Assembly (NCBI RefSeq): GCF_004027225.2
Contig: NC_046358.1
Span: forward strand, 1,895,180-1,959,179
DNA: 64,000 nucleotides
Direction: 5' to 3'
Origin: Strigops habroptila
Lineage: Eukaryota; Chordata; Aves; Psittaciformes; Psittacidae
Shown: piece by piece, positions 26,701 through 35,885 of the stretch
Layout: the number at the start of each line of letters is the position of its first letter
Position numbering within the stretch: the stretch's first letter is position 1
Position numbers and translations under genes: made by a program
Notes under the pieces: generated by a model
Seen by the model: the letters and a program-made list of their open reading frames with translations, nothing else
Database searches by the model: none
Told to the model about the DNA's origin: nothing

Positions 26701-27412
26701 ATGGAATGGGTTGGGATGAAGGGAGCTTAAAGCTCCTCCAGTTCCAACCCCCTGCCCCGGGCAGGGACACCTTCCACTAGAGCAGGTTGCTCCAAGCCCC
26801 TGTGTCCAACCTGGCCTTGAACACTGCCAGGGATGGGGCAGCCACAGCTTCTCTGGGCACCCTGTGCCAGCGCCTCAGCACCCTCACAGGGAAGAACTTC
26901 CTTATCTCCAACCTAATTCCCCCCTGTTTCAGTGTGAACCCATCACCCCTTGTCCTATCACTCCAGTCCCTGATGAAGGTCCCTCTCCAGCATCCTTGTA
27001 GCCCCCTTCAGACACTGGAAGCTGCTCTGAGGTCTCCACGCAGCTTCTCTTCTCCAGGCTGAACAGCCCCAATGTTCTCAGCCTGGCTCCATACGGGAGC
27101 TGCTCCAGCCCCTGAGCATCCTCGTGGCCTCCTCTGGATTTGCTCCAACAGCTCCATGTCCTCCATGACACCAGAGCTGCACCCAGTGCTCCAGGATCAT
27201 CCCCGGAGGTGACCAAAAGCCCTTTCTTTTCCTCTTCTCCCAGGAAAAGACACCGATCCCGGGAGCGCTCTCCCAGCCGGTCCCGGGAAAGCAGCCGGCG
27301 GCACCGGGACCTGCTCCACAGCGAGGACCGGCACGAGGACTACTTCCAGGAGCGGAACCGGGAGCACGAGCGGCATCGGGACAGGGACAGAGAGAGGGAC
27401 CGGCACCACTGA
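17741..27412 (+). CDS. CPSF7: Cleavage and polyadenylation specificity factor subunit 7 (CFIm59; two apparent frame breaks)
   Basis: Large-subunit partner of NUDT21 in cleavage factor Im, which binds UGUA upstream of poly(A) sites. Coding exons: 17741-17795, 23135-23354, 23862-23965, 24173-24318, 25760-26168, 26266-26384, 26475-26643, 27244-27412 (TGA at 27410-27412). The RRM covers [18 protein letters not shown] through [16 protein letters not shown]. Then come a proline-rich segment ([20 protein letters not shown]) and a C-terminal RS/RE-like tail ([20 protein letters not shown]). Two one-base excesses interrupt the frame: six G instead of five right after the start (17748-17755 area) and ten C instead of nine near 23231-23240. 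Allowing for both gives 462 residues, the normal size. The last intron lies in the 3'UTR. Function and identity are secure. Confidence 0.93.
18040..18120 (-). repeat. CR1 LINE 3' end fragment
   Basis: + strand GGTTTGGGTTGGAGGGAGCT followed by CCAGTCCCAACCCCCTGC, the reverse of a CR1 tail. About 80 bases, in CPSF7 intron 1. Confidence 0.8.
19760..20827 (+). repeat. Longest CR1 LINE copy (reverse transcriptase end plus 3' tail)
   Basis: About 1.07 kb. It starts in the ORF2 reverse transcriptase region (GACATTGTCTCTTGGGACC, then an equivalent of the [10 protein letters not shown] motif in decayed form). It runs through the 3' part to CTTGAAGGTCTTTTCCAACC and a short ATGATT end. It is 5'-truncated and its frame is broken. 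It belongs to the same 3'-end type as the copies at 14834 and 34218. Confidence 0.9.
21195..21595 (+). repeat. CR1 LINE copy
   Basis: From TTCAGCCTGGAGAAGAGAAG to CCATGATTCCATGA; about 400 bases, 5'-truncated. Its body is nearly identical to many other copies here. Confidence 0.92.
22645..23045 (+). repeat. CR1 LINE copy, 3' tail missing
   Basis: Starts GGACTGGAGCTGCTGGAGCG and stops at GAGCAACCTGCTCTAGTGG, without the usual 3' terminus. It ends about 90 bases before CPSF7 coding exon 2. Confidence 0.9.
24480..24725 (-). repeat. Older, diverged CR1 LINE fragment
   Basis: + strand contains GTAAGGTGCCCATCACTGGA, CACAGTATTCCAGCTGGGGC and CTCTTCTCTGGATCTCCTCC, reversed CR1 3' ORF2 sequence. It is clearly more diverged than the other copies. 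In CPSF7 intron 4. Confidence 0.7.
24726..25740 (+). other. CPSF7: Remainder of CPSF7 intron 4
   Basis: About 1 kb of unique GC-rich intron before the proline-rich exon. The open frames on both strands are not supported by homology. A GAGGAG-rich stretch lies at 25670-25710. Confidence 0.6.
26693..27200 (-). repeat. CR1 LINE copy in CPSF7 intron 7
   Basis: + strand starts AATCATGGAATGGGTTGGGA and ends near ACCCAGTGCTCCAGGATC; about 510 bases, 5'-truncated. It ends about 45 bases before the last coding exon. Confidence 0.92.
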
Positions 27413-27444
27413 GACAGGTGAGGGGGTGTCCCGAGGTGCTGGGA

Positions 27445-27712
27445 ATCATCAGGGAATGGGTTGGGATGAAGGGAGCTTAAAGCTCCTCCAGCTCCAACCC
27501 CTGCCACAGGCAGGGACACCTTCCACTAGAGCAGGTTGCTCCAAGCCCCTGTGTCCAACCTGGCCTTGAACACTGCCAGGGATGGGGCAGCCACAGCTTC
27601 TCTGGGCACCCTGTGCCAGCGCCTCAGCACCCTCACAGGGAAGAGCTTCTGCCTCAGAGCTCATCTCAATCTCCCCTCTGGCAGGTTAAAGCCATCCCCC
27701 TTGTCCTTGTCA
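27445..27712 (-). repeat. CR1 LINE copy inside the CPSF7 3'UTR intron
   Basis: + strand GAATGGGTTGGGATGAAGGG through CTGGCAGGTTAAAGCC. It makes up most of the 340-base intron that follows the CPSF7 stop codon. Confidence 0.92.
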
Positions 27713-27758
27713 AACATCCCATGGGTTGCTCTGACCATTCTGCTCCTCTTTCCCACAG

Positions 27759-28915
27759 GAATTTGGCAGGAAGTGGTTTTTAATGGACTCGTATCTCCTC
27801 ACCTCGACCAGGACTACGTGACGAGGCTGCTCCTCCCTCCCAGCCCATCCCAGCCCCCCCCAGCTCCCTCCGGACACCCCAGGAAAGCTGGGGAGCACCC
27901 AGGCCTCCCACCGACACCTCGTGGCCTTGGCGCCGGAGCCCGTGCTCCCTGCTGCTTCCCAGGGGGAATGCCAGCACCCGGCTCACCCCGCTCTGCTCCG
28001 TGGATACTCGGACCCAAAGAGAAATGGTGCTTTTCCTTCCATGGAGGGAGGTTGGTGAGGCCGTGCTGGGAAGGGGATGGACCCTTCCCGGGGGTGCACG
28101 GATCCCACTCCATGCTTGGGGTTGCTGGAAGCGGTACCAGGGGGTCTCCAGCCTCGTGCCCCCTTTCGTTTGGGGACACTCGTGTCCCCATCGCCCCAGC
28201 AGTGCCAGCGCAGGCCCCCACGCTGCTCCTTTTCCCCCTTATCCTCCCTGCTTAGCCCAGGAACACTGGGATGGGGGGGCCTGGAGTGGAGCTGGGGGTC
28301 ACCCCCTTCCCTCTGCCCCACATTCCGGGGCTCTCCTGCAGCACCTTCCTTGTTTTAGAGGAAGAGGAGGCAGCAGGGCAGGATGTGACCCCCTTGGATG
28401 CTTACCCCTATGGCTGCTCTCCCTTATCCCCCAACCACCCTTCCAGGGGTGCTGGGGATGCAATGGGGGGGGTGGGTTCCCTATGCTCGAGGGGGCTGCC
28501 CCTCTCCAGGCCGTGAGGGATCCCAAGGGAAGCACCCAAGAAGGGTCGGGCTGAGCTGAGGAGACACGGGGCGACTTCCAGGGCTGGTGGCACCCTCTGA
28601 ACTGCTGCTGGACAAGGAGAAAACCTGCCTCTGGAGGTCTTTTTAAGTTGAAACGACACCCCAGCACCATGAAACCCCATCTTGGGAGGTGCCAGGAGAG
28701 TTCTGGTTGGTTTTTCTTTTCTACTTAATGCCACATTTTTAGGTTTCTTTCCAAATAGTGGAGGGAGGGGGGGGGGGGAAGAACCCAAGTGCAGAGCAAA
28801 CACCCCTGTTCCCCACCCAGTGAGGCGCTGCCCCTCCTGCTCGCAGTGACTAGAGATTTGTTTTGTCTTTCTCATAGGTTGGAAATTGTGTAATAAACTT
28901 GGATGACGTTGTCAA
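27759..28915 (+). other. CPSF7: CPSF7 last (untranslated) exon
   Basis: Acceptor CCCACAG at 27752-27758, then GAATTTGGCAGGAAGTGG, which I recall from mammalian CPSF7 3'UTRs. It ends after AATAAA at 28892-28897. The preceding donor (GGTGAGG at about 27417) lies only 5 bases past the stop codon. Confidence 0.75.
28892..28897 (+). promoter_or_regulatory. CPSF7: Polyadenylation signal of CPSF7
   Basis: AATAAA in GTGTAATAAACTTGG, followed by a GT/T-rich stretch (GATGACGTTGTCAATC). Confidence 0.85.
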
Positions 28916-28961
28916 TCTTTTAGATGGTGCTGGAGGGCTCTTCTCTGGGTGTCTGTCATGG

Positions 28962-29693
28962 AATCATGGAATGGGTTGGGTTGGAAAGGAGCTTAAGGTC
29001 ATCCAGTTCCAACCCCCTGCCACGGGCAGGGACACCTTCCACTAGAGCAGGTTGCTCCAAGCCCCTGTGTCCAACCTGGCCTTGAACACTGCCAGGGATG
29101 GGGCAGCCACAGCTTCTCTGGGCACCCTGTGCCAGCGCCTCAGCACCCTCACAGGGAACAACTTCCTTATATCCAACCTAATTCCCCCCTGTTTCAGTTT
29201 GAACCCATCACCCCTTGTCCTCTCACTCCAGTCCCTGATGAAGATCCCTCTCCAGCATCCTTGTAGCCCCCTTCAGACACTGGAAGCTGCTCTGAGGTCT
29301 CCACGCAGCTTCTCTTCTCCAGGCTGAACAGCCCCAATGTTCTCAGCCTGGCTCCATACGGGAGCTGCTCCAGCCCCTCATCATCCTCGTGGCCTCCTCT
29401 GGATTTGCTCCAGCAGCTCCATGTCCTCCTGATGCTGAGGACACCAGAAGTGTACAAAATACTCCAAGTTGGGTCTCGCAGAGCAGAGCAGAGGGGCAGC
29501 AGCACCCCTTCAACCTCCTGCTCAAGCTCCTGTTGATGCAGCCCAGCACACACTGAAGCACCTCATGGTGGGTTTCTCCTCACCCAACACCCCAAATCCT
29601 TCTCCTCAAGCTGCTCTGAATCTCTTCTCCACCCAACCTGCAGCTGTGCCTGGGATTGCCCCAACCCAGGTGTAGGACCTTGCATTGCCTCTG
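28962..29693 (-). repeat. CR1 LINE copy between convergent CPSF7 and TMEM216
   Basis: + strand starts GGAATCATGGAATGGGTTGG and ends near CCAGGTGTAGGACCTTGC; about 730 bases, nearly all the DNA between the two genes. It is one of the longer copies and reaches further into ORF2. Confidence 0.92.
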
Positions 29694-29898
29694 GGGTGTT
29701 GAAGTGCTAAAGAGAGGTTTGGAGCGGTTTAAAGCTGCTGTGCTGAGTGGAAAGTGGTGGTTGGAGACTCTTTAAGTGCCTCTGAGCCACCTCTGATGGG
29801 TTTTTAGGCCCCTCAGAGCAGCGGGGGGGGGGCTCAAAGCCCAAACTGCTGCCCCAAGGGGGGACCCCAAGTGCTCAGGCCCCAGGTAAAAATAAATA

Positions 29899-29904
29899 TT
29901 TATT
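29899..29904 (-). promoter_or_regulatory. TMEM216: Polyadenylation signal of TMEM216
   Basis: TTTATT on + (AATAAA on minus), about 200 bases past the TMEM216 stop. A second overlapping AATAAA-like hexamer lies nearby. Confidence 0.75.
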
Positions 29905-30107
29905 GGAAAATAGTGAATTCTTGTGAGAAGGTAGCAAAAAAAATAGGAATTCTCTGTACCTGGAGCTGCCGTGCACGTCCCGGGGGGGGGGGCAGCAGGG
30001 TGGGGGCTGCCTGGTAGGTCCCTCCTGGGTGCTGGGGAGACACCCAACCATGGGTGCTGGGGCACCCGCTGCCTCCTGTACCTGGTCCTTCGGCGTGGCC
30101 TGGGGTC

Positions 30108-31631
30108 TCAGTATGAATCCACGCTGTGGAGGAGGGAAAAGAGGGCTGTATCGGTGTCAAACCAGCTTGGAAGTCTGGCATTCCCCATGGAGCAGCCTGG
30201 GAAAGGTACCTGGAGAAGGAGAGGAGCGCCAGGACACCCAGCAGCAGCTCCAGGGCGTAGAAGAGGAGGAGGATGGCGTTGAGGATGGCTTCCAGGCGCA
30301 GGGCATAGGTCTGCAGCAGCAGGTAATAGGCTGCCATCACGGCTGCCGGCACGGTCAGGGCCAGGCTGATGCAGAGCGGGACCTTCCGCTGGCACAGGTT
30401 GCCCTTGGACCCTGGGGGGGGGGGTGGTGACAGGGGTGGGGGGCACCCACAGTGCTCGGGGGTCCCCCCAATACTCTGTGGGTGGAGTGTTGCCCCGTGG
30501 GTTCCTGGAGCTCGGTGTCACCAGGACTTGGAATCATGGGATGGGTTGGGATGAAGGGAGCTTAAAGCTCCTCCAGCTCCAACCCCCTGCCACAGGCAGG
30601 GACACCTTCCACTAGAGCAGGTTGCTCCAAGCCCCTGTGTCCAACCTGGCCTTGAACACTGCCAGGGATGGGGCAGCCACAGCTTCTCTGGGCACCCTGT
30701 GCCAGCGCCTCAGCACCCTCACAGGGAAGAGCTTCTGCCTCAGAGCTCATCTCAATCTCCCCTCTGGCAGGTTAAAGCCATTTCCCTCGGCCTGTCCCTC
30801 CATCCCTTGCCCAAAGCCGCTCTCCAGGTTTCCTGGAGCCCCTCGGGACTCACCGAAGAAGATGCGAGTAGCCTCAGTGCCGAGGTAGAGGAAGAGCAGC
30901 ACCACGTCCAGCACCAGGTTGGTGAAGGGATAGGGCAGCAGCAGCACTGCGGGCACAGCACGGCCGCATCAGCGCCCACCCCGGGGGCAGGGGCTGCTGC
31001 TGCCCGGGGTGGGTGCTGAGGGTGCTGAGGGGTGCTATGGGGTACCGGGGTGCTGATGGGTGCTGACGGGTGCTGTGGGGTGCTGGGGAGTGCTGAGGGG
31101 TGCTATGGGGTACCCGGGTACCGAGGGGTGCCAGGGCGTGCTGAGGGATGCTCAGGGGTGCCGGGGTGCTGAGGCGTGTTGGGGGGTGATGAAGGGTGTT
31201 GAGGGGTGCTGGGGGGTACTGAGGGGTGCTGGGGGTTGTTGGGGAGTGCTGAGGGCTGCTGAGGGGTGCCGGGGTGCTGAGGCGTGCTGGGGGCTGCTGG
31301 AGTGCCGAGGGGTGCTGGGGGGTGCCGAGGGGTGCTATGGGGTACCGGGCTGCCGGGGGGTGCCGGGGCGCTCACCCTTGTACACGAAGATGAAGGCCTC
31401 CAGCAGGAAGTAGGTAGCGCTGTACCACCCGTTGAGGAACAGCAGGACCTGCAGCGGGGCCGAGGAGCGCTGGCGGCCTGCGGGCACAAGACGGCCGTGG
31501 GCAGGGGACGGGGGCAAAGGGGACCGGCCCCGGTGCCCGCCGAGCCCCGCTCCCGGTGTCCCCCCAACCGCGGCCCCGCTCCCGGCGCCCCCCGGCCCCG
31601 CCGCGGCCCCTCACTCACTCCTGGGCGCCAT
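30108..31631 (-). CDS. TMEM216: Transmembrane protein 216 (ciliary transition zone)
   Basis: Four-pass membrane protein of the ciliary transition-zone (MKS/tectonic) module; human loss causes Joubert and Meckel syndromes. Coding exons on minus: 31619-31631, 31376-31477, 30854-30946, 30210-30411, 30108-30123. All phases agree, giving 141 residues (human about 145). Signature blocks are VLLFLNGWYSATYFLLEAFI, YPFTNLVLDVVLLFLYLG, SKGNLCQRKVPL and AAYYLLLQTYALRLEAILN. The first coding exon is only 13 bases (MAPR plus one base). It lies head-to-tail behind TMEM138, with about 300 bases between the TMEM138 poly(A) site and this start. Introns carry a CR1 copy and a short-unit minisatellite. Confidence 0.94.
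30530..30848 (-). repeat. CR1 LINE copy in TMEM216 intron 3
   Basis: + strand GGAATCATGGGATGGGTTGG through CTCTCCAGGTTTCCTGGAGC. It abuts coding exon 3: its 5' truncation point is a few bases from the splice donor at 30848-30853. Confidence 0.92.
31010..31365. repeat. Short-unit minisatellite (GGGGTGCTGA) in TMEM216 intron 2
   Basis: About 350 bases of 10-20-base units GGGGTGCTGAGGGGTGCTG with variants. The coding (minus) strand is C-rich. It creates false proline/alanine-rich frames. Confidence 0.93.
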
Positions 31632-31665
31632 CTTCCATCTCCATGGGAACCGCGGCCGCCCTCGC
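31613..31665 (-). promoter_or_regulatory. TMEM216: TMEM216 promoter/first-exon module with X-box-like site
   Basis: On + ATCTCCATGGGAAC at 31637-31650 fits the RFX X-box GTHNYYATRRNAAC at 13 of 14 positions, only 6 bases upstream of the start codon. The start lies in AAGATGGCG (YY1-like). GGCGGCCGCG lies upstream. The splice donor is GTGAGT at 31613-31618. The block is nearly the same as that at TMEM138 (35456-35505). Confidence 0.6.
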
Positions 31666-31963
31666 CCGCCCGGCCGCTCCCTCCGCCCTCTCTATGGTCC
31701 CGGAGGACCGAGACGCTGCGCCGCGGGTTCGAGTCCCGCCGCCGGCACTGGCGCATGGCGAGGGGGGAGCCCCGGGTGTCTCCCCCCTGCTCCTCGGTTG
31801 TGCCGCTGTTTTCTCCGCTGCAGGGTGGGCACTGCCTCGTTATTGGGCTGAAAGTGTAGCAAGGAGTTGGGGGAAGGTGTGGGTAAGGGTGTTGGGGTGC
31901 AGAGAGTCAGTGGGAGGGAGGGAAGCGCCCCGGACGGGGGTCAGCATTGGAAAACACAGCTAA

Positions 31964-31969
31964 TTTATT
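31964..31969 (-). promoter_or_regulatory. TMEM138: Polyadenylation signal of TMEM138
   Basis: TTTATT on + (AATAAA on minus), about 210 bases past the TMEM138 stop; cleavage near 31945. Confidence 0.8.
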
Positions 31970-32180
31970 TCTTTACTGATTACAAAACCACTCGAGTCCC
32001 AACAAGAGTTGTGGAGGTGGGATGGATCTTCCTGATGCACAGTGGGATGTAGTGTGAGCTTCCCACCAGCTCCCGGCATCCACCTGAGGTGCTGATAGCA
32101 GTGAGGAGGAGGAGGAAGGTGGCTGAGGGGGAGCTGTCCGCAGGGGGCCAGGAGGTGATGAAGGAGCTGGAGGGGAACCA

Positions 32181-34015
32181 TCAGCCACGGAACTGCTCAA
32201 ACTCCTTGCGCAGCCACAGCGAGTCCTGGTAGAAGAGGGGGTCCCCCAGATGCACCGCGGTCCTCTTGTAGAAGTAACAGTAGAGCACGGCCGCTGCGGG
32301 AGGGAAGGAGGGAGAGGTGAGGGTGGGCACCCACCTTCACCCCCCAGAGGCACCCCAAAAGCAGCAGGACCCCAGCAGGGCTCCTGTGCCCACCAGCTCT
32401 TACCCAGGCGCTGGAACACAAAGAGGGTCTGGAGGCCTTCGGTCCACACGAAGCGGCTGGAGTCTCGCCAGCGCAGGTTCTGAGCACGGAGCCACGAGTT
32501 AGAGCCACAGAATGGTTTGGGATGAAGGGAGCTTAAAGCTCATCCAGCTCCAACCCCTGCCACGGGCAGGGACACCTTCCACTAGAGCAGGTTGCTCCAA
32601 GCCCCTGTGTCCAACCTGGCCTTGAACACTGCCAGGGATGGGGCAGCCACAGCTTCTCTGGGCACCCTGTGCCAGCGCCTCAGCACCCTCACAGGGAAGA
32701 GCTTCTGCCTCAGAGCTCATCTCAATCTCCCCTCTGGCAGGTTCAAGCCATTCCCCTTGTCCTGTCCCTACAGGCCCTTGCCCAAAGCCCCTCTCCAGGT
32801 TTCCTGGAGCCCCTTTAGGCACTGGAGCTGCTCTAAGGTCTCCCCTTCAGGAGCCTTCTCTTCTCCAGGCTGCCCCAGCCCAGCTCTCTCAGCCTGGCTC
32901 CAGAGCAGAGCTGCTCCAGCCCTCGCAGCAGCTCCATCACTTTGGGGGCACCCCCACCCCAAAGGTTAAGCAGCTCAGAGGATTTAGCCAGCGAGCCAGG
33001 ACCTATTCCTGCTTCAGATCCCTGCAAATCCCTTGTCAATCCCCTGCCTGGGGGGTGTGGGCAGCATCAGTGTGGCTGCTCCAGCCCCCCAAGGCAGTGG
33101 GGTGAGGAGGGACCCTCACCCTGAGGATGGAAGGGAGATGAGACCCAATGGAGGAGGGTGCCCAGGGGTTGGGCAGGGTGTGGGGCTGCTCCTTCAGCCC
33201 CTGGGGGGGTAAGAGGGAGTTGATTTGGGGGTGAAAAGGGGAAGATGCTGCCTGGAGAGAGCCAGGACCCCGTGTGAGCTGCTCGGTGCCAGCGGGGACG
33301 TGGCTGTGCCCAGGCTCTGAGCACTGGTGTTTGCTGGGGATTAATCCCAGCTGAACCAGGAGCTGCTGCCCCAGCCCTCAGCAGGGATTACCCTGGGCCA
33401 GCACGGAGCTGGAGCTGCTTTCCCTGCAGGAAAGAGGATTTTCCAGCAGGTTGTTGCCCTTAGGAAACAACAGGATGGGGCAGCTCCCCCCTTCCAGCCT
33501 GATCCTCATGGGGGGACACCAAACTGTGCCTGTTGTGGGAGCTCATGGTCTTCCTCTCATGAGAGAGGGACTGAAGGGTGCAGGGCAAGGAGAGCACCTC
33601 TTGCCACCCTCAGGAGGAACCAGGACCTCAACCTACCATAACCCAGACGTGGAAGGAGATGCTGAGGCCCAGGTAGGCTGCAGACAACAGGATGGTCCCC
33701 TTGAACTTATGGAAGAGGAGATTGACCAGCCCAGCCTGGAAGACGAAGGTGTTGAAGAACATAAGGAAGATGATGATGACATTGAAGAGAATAGCAATGT
33801 CCTGGATGCTGCAGGAGGAGAGAAACGTGGTGAGCTCCCAACCCTCGTGTCCCACCGTGGTGGCCACAGCACCCTCCTGGCACTCACATGAAGAGGACGA
33901 GCTGCACAGCAGGAGCTGTGCGGAGCAGCTCCGAGAAGGAGTTGACAAAGAGGTCGTAGAAGAGCAGGAGGAACTGCAGGAACAGCACCAGGCTGTAGTT
34001 GCTGGTCTGGAGCAT
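32181..34015 (-). CDS. TMEM138: Transmembrane protein 138 (ciliogenesis)
   Basis: Four-pass membrane protein needed for ciliary vesicle transport; mutated in Joubert syndrome 16. Coding exons on minus: 33888-34015, 33637-33808, 32404-32479, 32181-32293, giving exactly 162 residues, the human length. [54 protein letters not shown] and [10 protein letters not shown] match the family. The start is the conserved MLQTSNYS. An untranslated first exon (35462 to about 35535) joins at the acceptor ending 34124. It shares a bidirectional promoter with CYB561A3, and its 3' end is about 300 bases from TMEM216. Confidence 0.96.
32505..32940 (-). repeat. CR1 LINE copy in TMEM138 intron
   Basis: + strand CACAGAATGGTTTGGGATGA through CTCCAGCCCTCGCAGCAGC; about 435 bases, starting about 25 bases from coding exon 3. 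Confidence 0.92.
32941..33636 (-). other. TMEM138: Remainder of TMEM138 intron 2
   Basis: About 700 bases of unique GC-rich intron between the CR1 copy and the 33637-33808 exon. No feature is seen. Confidence 0.6.
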
Positions 34016-34217
34016 CTTCCTTCCCTTAGGTTTGGAGCTCTCAGCTCCAGCATCCCCAGTGGCAAAGCCAGCTCATGGTTTGGAGCTGAGGGGCTCAGCG
34101 TTGCTTGTCTCCACAGCCAGGACCTGGAGGGGAAGCAGAGGTTTGGTTTGGCAGCGTGGGATGAGCCCTGAGCTGTGTCCCCTCTCTGCTCCCCGTGCAG
34201 CAGGTTCAGCTTCACCC

Positions 34218-34740
34218 CTAGAGTCAACCAGGTTAGAAAAGACCTTCAAGATCATCAAGTTGCCCCAGTGCTGCCAAGGCCACCACTGACCCATGGCACT
34301 GAGGGCCTTGTCTATAGGGTTTGGGGGCTCCCCCAGGGCCGGTGGCTCCAGCCCTGCCCTGGGCAGCCTGTTCCAATGCCTGAGCACCCTCTGGGGAAGG
34401 AATTGTTCCTCAGCTCCATCTAAACCTGCCCTGGGGCAGCTTGAGGCCGTTTCCTCTTGTCCCATCCCTTGTTCCTTGGGAGCAGAGCCCAGCCCCCTCC
34501 TGGCTCCATCCTCCTGTCAGGCAGTTGCAGAGAGCGAGAAGGTCCCCCCTGAGCCTTCTCTTCTCCAGACTAAACCCCCCCAGGTCCCTCAGCCGTTCCT
34601 CATCACACTTGTGCTCCAGGCCCTGCACCAGCTCCGGGGCCCTTCTCTGGCCCCGCTCCAGCCCCTCAATGTCTCTCTTGGGGTGAGGGGCCCAGAACTG
34701 ACCCAGGACTCGAGGTGCAGCCCCACCAGTGCCCCTCCAG
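34218..34740 (-). repeat. CR1 LINE copy in TMEM138 5'UTR intron
   Basis: + strand CTAGAGTCAACCAGGTTAGA through GACCCAGGACTCGAGG; same 3'-end type as the copies at 14834 and 19760. Confidence 0.9.
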
Positions 34741-35455
34741 CCCCAACCTCAAGACACACACACGAAGAAAAGCAGGGACGAGGCTGACGTGTGAGTCCCA
34801 GGGAGCAGATCCAGGCACGTTCTTCTTCCCTCTTGCACTGGACAAGCCCTAAAGCCGGGGTTTAGCCGCTGTGGCCAGTGCTGAGCAGGCCACGCTGCGG
34901 GGACAGGTTTGGACACGTTGTGTCTCCATCACCTCACCCCAGGACCCCGCACCCAGCCCTGGAGCGGGTGTGAGGACACACTGGGCTGCCCGGGCAGCAT
35001 TAGGGAGGCTCAACCCTCCTCTCCCACCGCTGTCCGAGGAGGGACGCGGCGCACAGCGAGGTAAAGGGGGTGCTCGGAGCGATGGGGGGGTGCAGAACAA
35101 CGGGGGGTCCCCCTTGCCCTGGCACCCAGGGACCCAACAGGCACCCACAGGGCTGGATATGGGGGGAATGGGGACATCACCCCCTTACACAGCCCCACAC
35201 CGGTGTGTCCCCCCCCCGGGTCCCTCCTTCTCCCCTCACACCCCCCCCCAGGACCTCCTTTATGAGGCCCGAAGGAGGCCGCAGCCCCACCGGGGACCCC
35301 CAAACCCCCCATTTCCCCACCGAGAGGGGGCTCCCCGCTGCCCGCAGCACACACACCGGCGGTGCCGGGGCTGCGGGTGCCGCTGTGTCCCCCCCTTGTC
35401 CCTTCGTGTCCCCCTTTGTCCCTTCGTGTCCGCCCATATCCCGCCGCGGCCCAGC
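34741..35455 (-). other. TMEM138: TMEM138 first intron, remainder
   Basis: About 700 bases of CpG-rising, C/G-run-rich unique sequence leading to the shared promoter. Open frames on both strands lack homology. Confidence 0.6.
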
Positions 35456-35700
35456 GCTGACCTGCGGCCGCCATCTTCCGTCTCCACGGCAACGGCGCGG
35501 CCGCCGACGACGAGGAGGAGGAGGAGGCGGAAGTGCGTGACTAGAAGGGTCGCGCTGGGGCCGCTCTGGCCGCCGCTCTCGCTGATCGCCGGGCGTTGGC
35601 GGCTTGGGCTCGGAGCCGCCACCGGGGCAGAGCGGCACCGGCCGCGATGGAGGCTCCCGGCGGGGCGGAGGGGGTGAGGTACGGCCCCGGCACCGGGGGG
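35456..35700. promoter_or_regulatory. Bidirectional CpG promoter, TMEM138 / CYB561A3
   Basis: CpG-rich DNA between the TMEM138 untranslated exon and CYB561A3. GTCTCCACGGCAAC at 35480-35493 fits the RFX X-box at 13 of 14. It overlaps a block repeated at TMEM216. AAGATGGCGGC (YY1-like, minus strand) lies at about 35466-35476. The TMEM138 exon 1 donor is GTCAGC at 35456-35461. Confidence 0.65.
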
Positions 35701-35804
35701 GGGGTCCGTAGGGCCGGGCCCTGTGTTCCCGCTGGTGTAGGAGCCATGGGGTGAGACCCACGTGGGGAGCCGTGGGGCCAGGTCCTCCGTGCCCATGCTC
35801 TGTG

Positions 35805-35885
35805 GGTGCCATGGGGGTGCTATGGGGCAGCCATGGGAGTGCCATGGGGGTGCTATGGGGCAGCCATGGGGGTGCCATGGGGCAG
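35805..35885. repeat. Short tandem repeat in CYB561A3 intron 1
   Basis: Units GGTGCCATGGGGGTGCTATGG / GGCAGCCATGG, about 80 bases. Confidence 0.7.

Noticed and set aside
31660-31750. A tRNA gene around the perfect T arm
   Set aside because: No complementary 5' acceptor strand, D arm or anticodon arm can be folded, and no T-run terminator follows.
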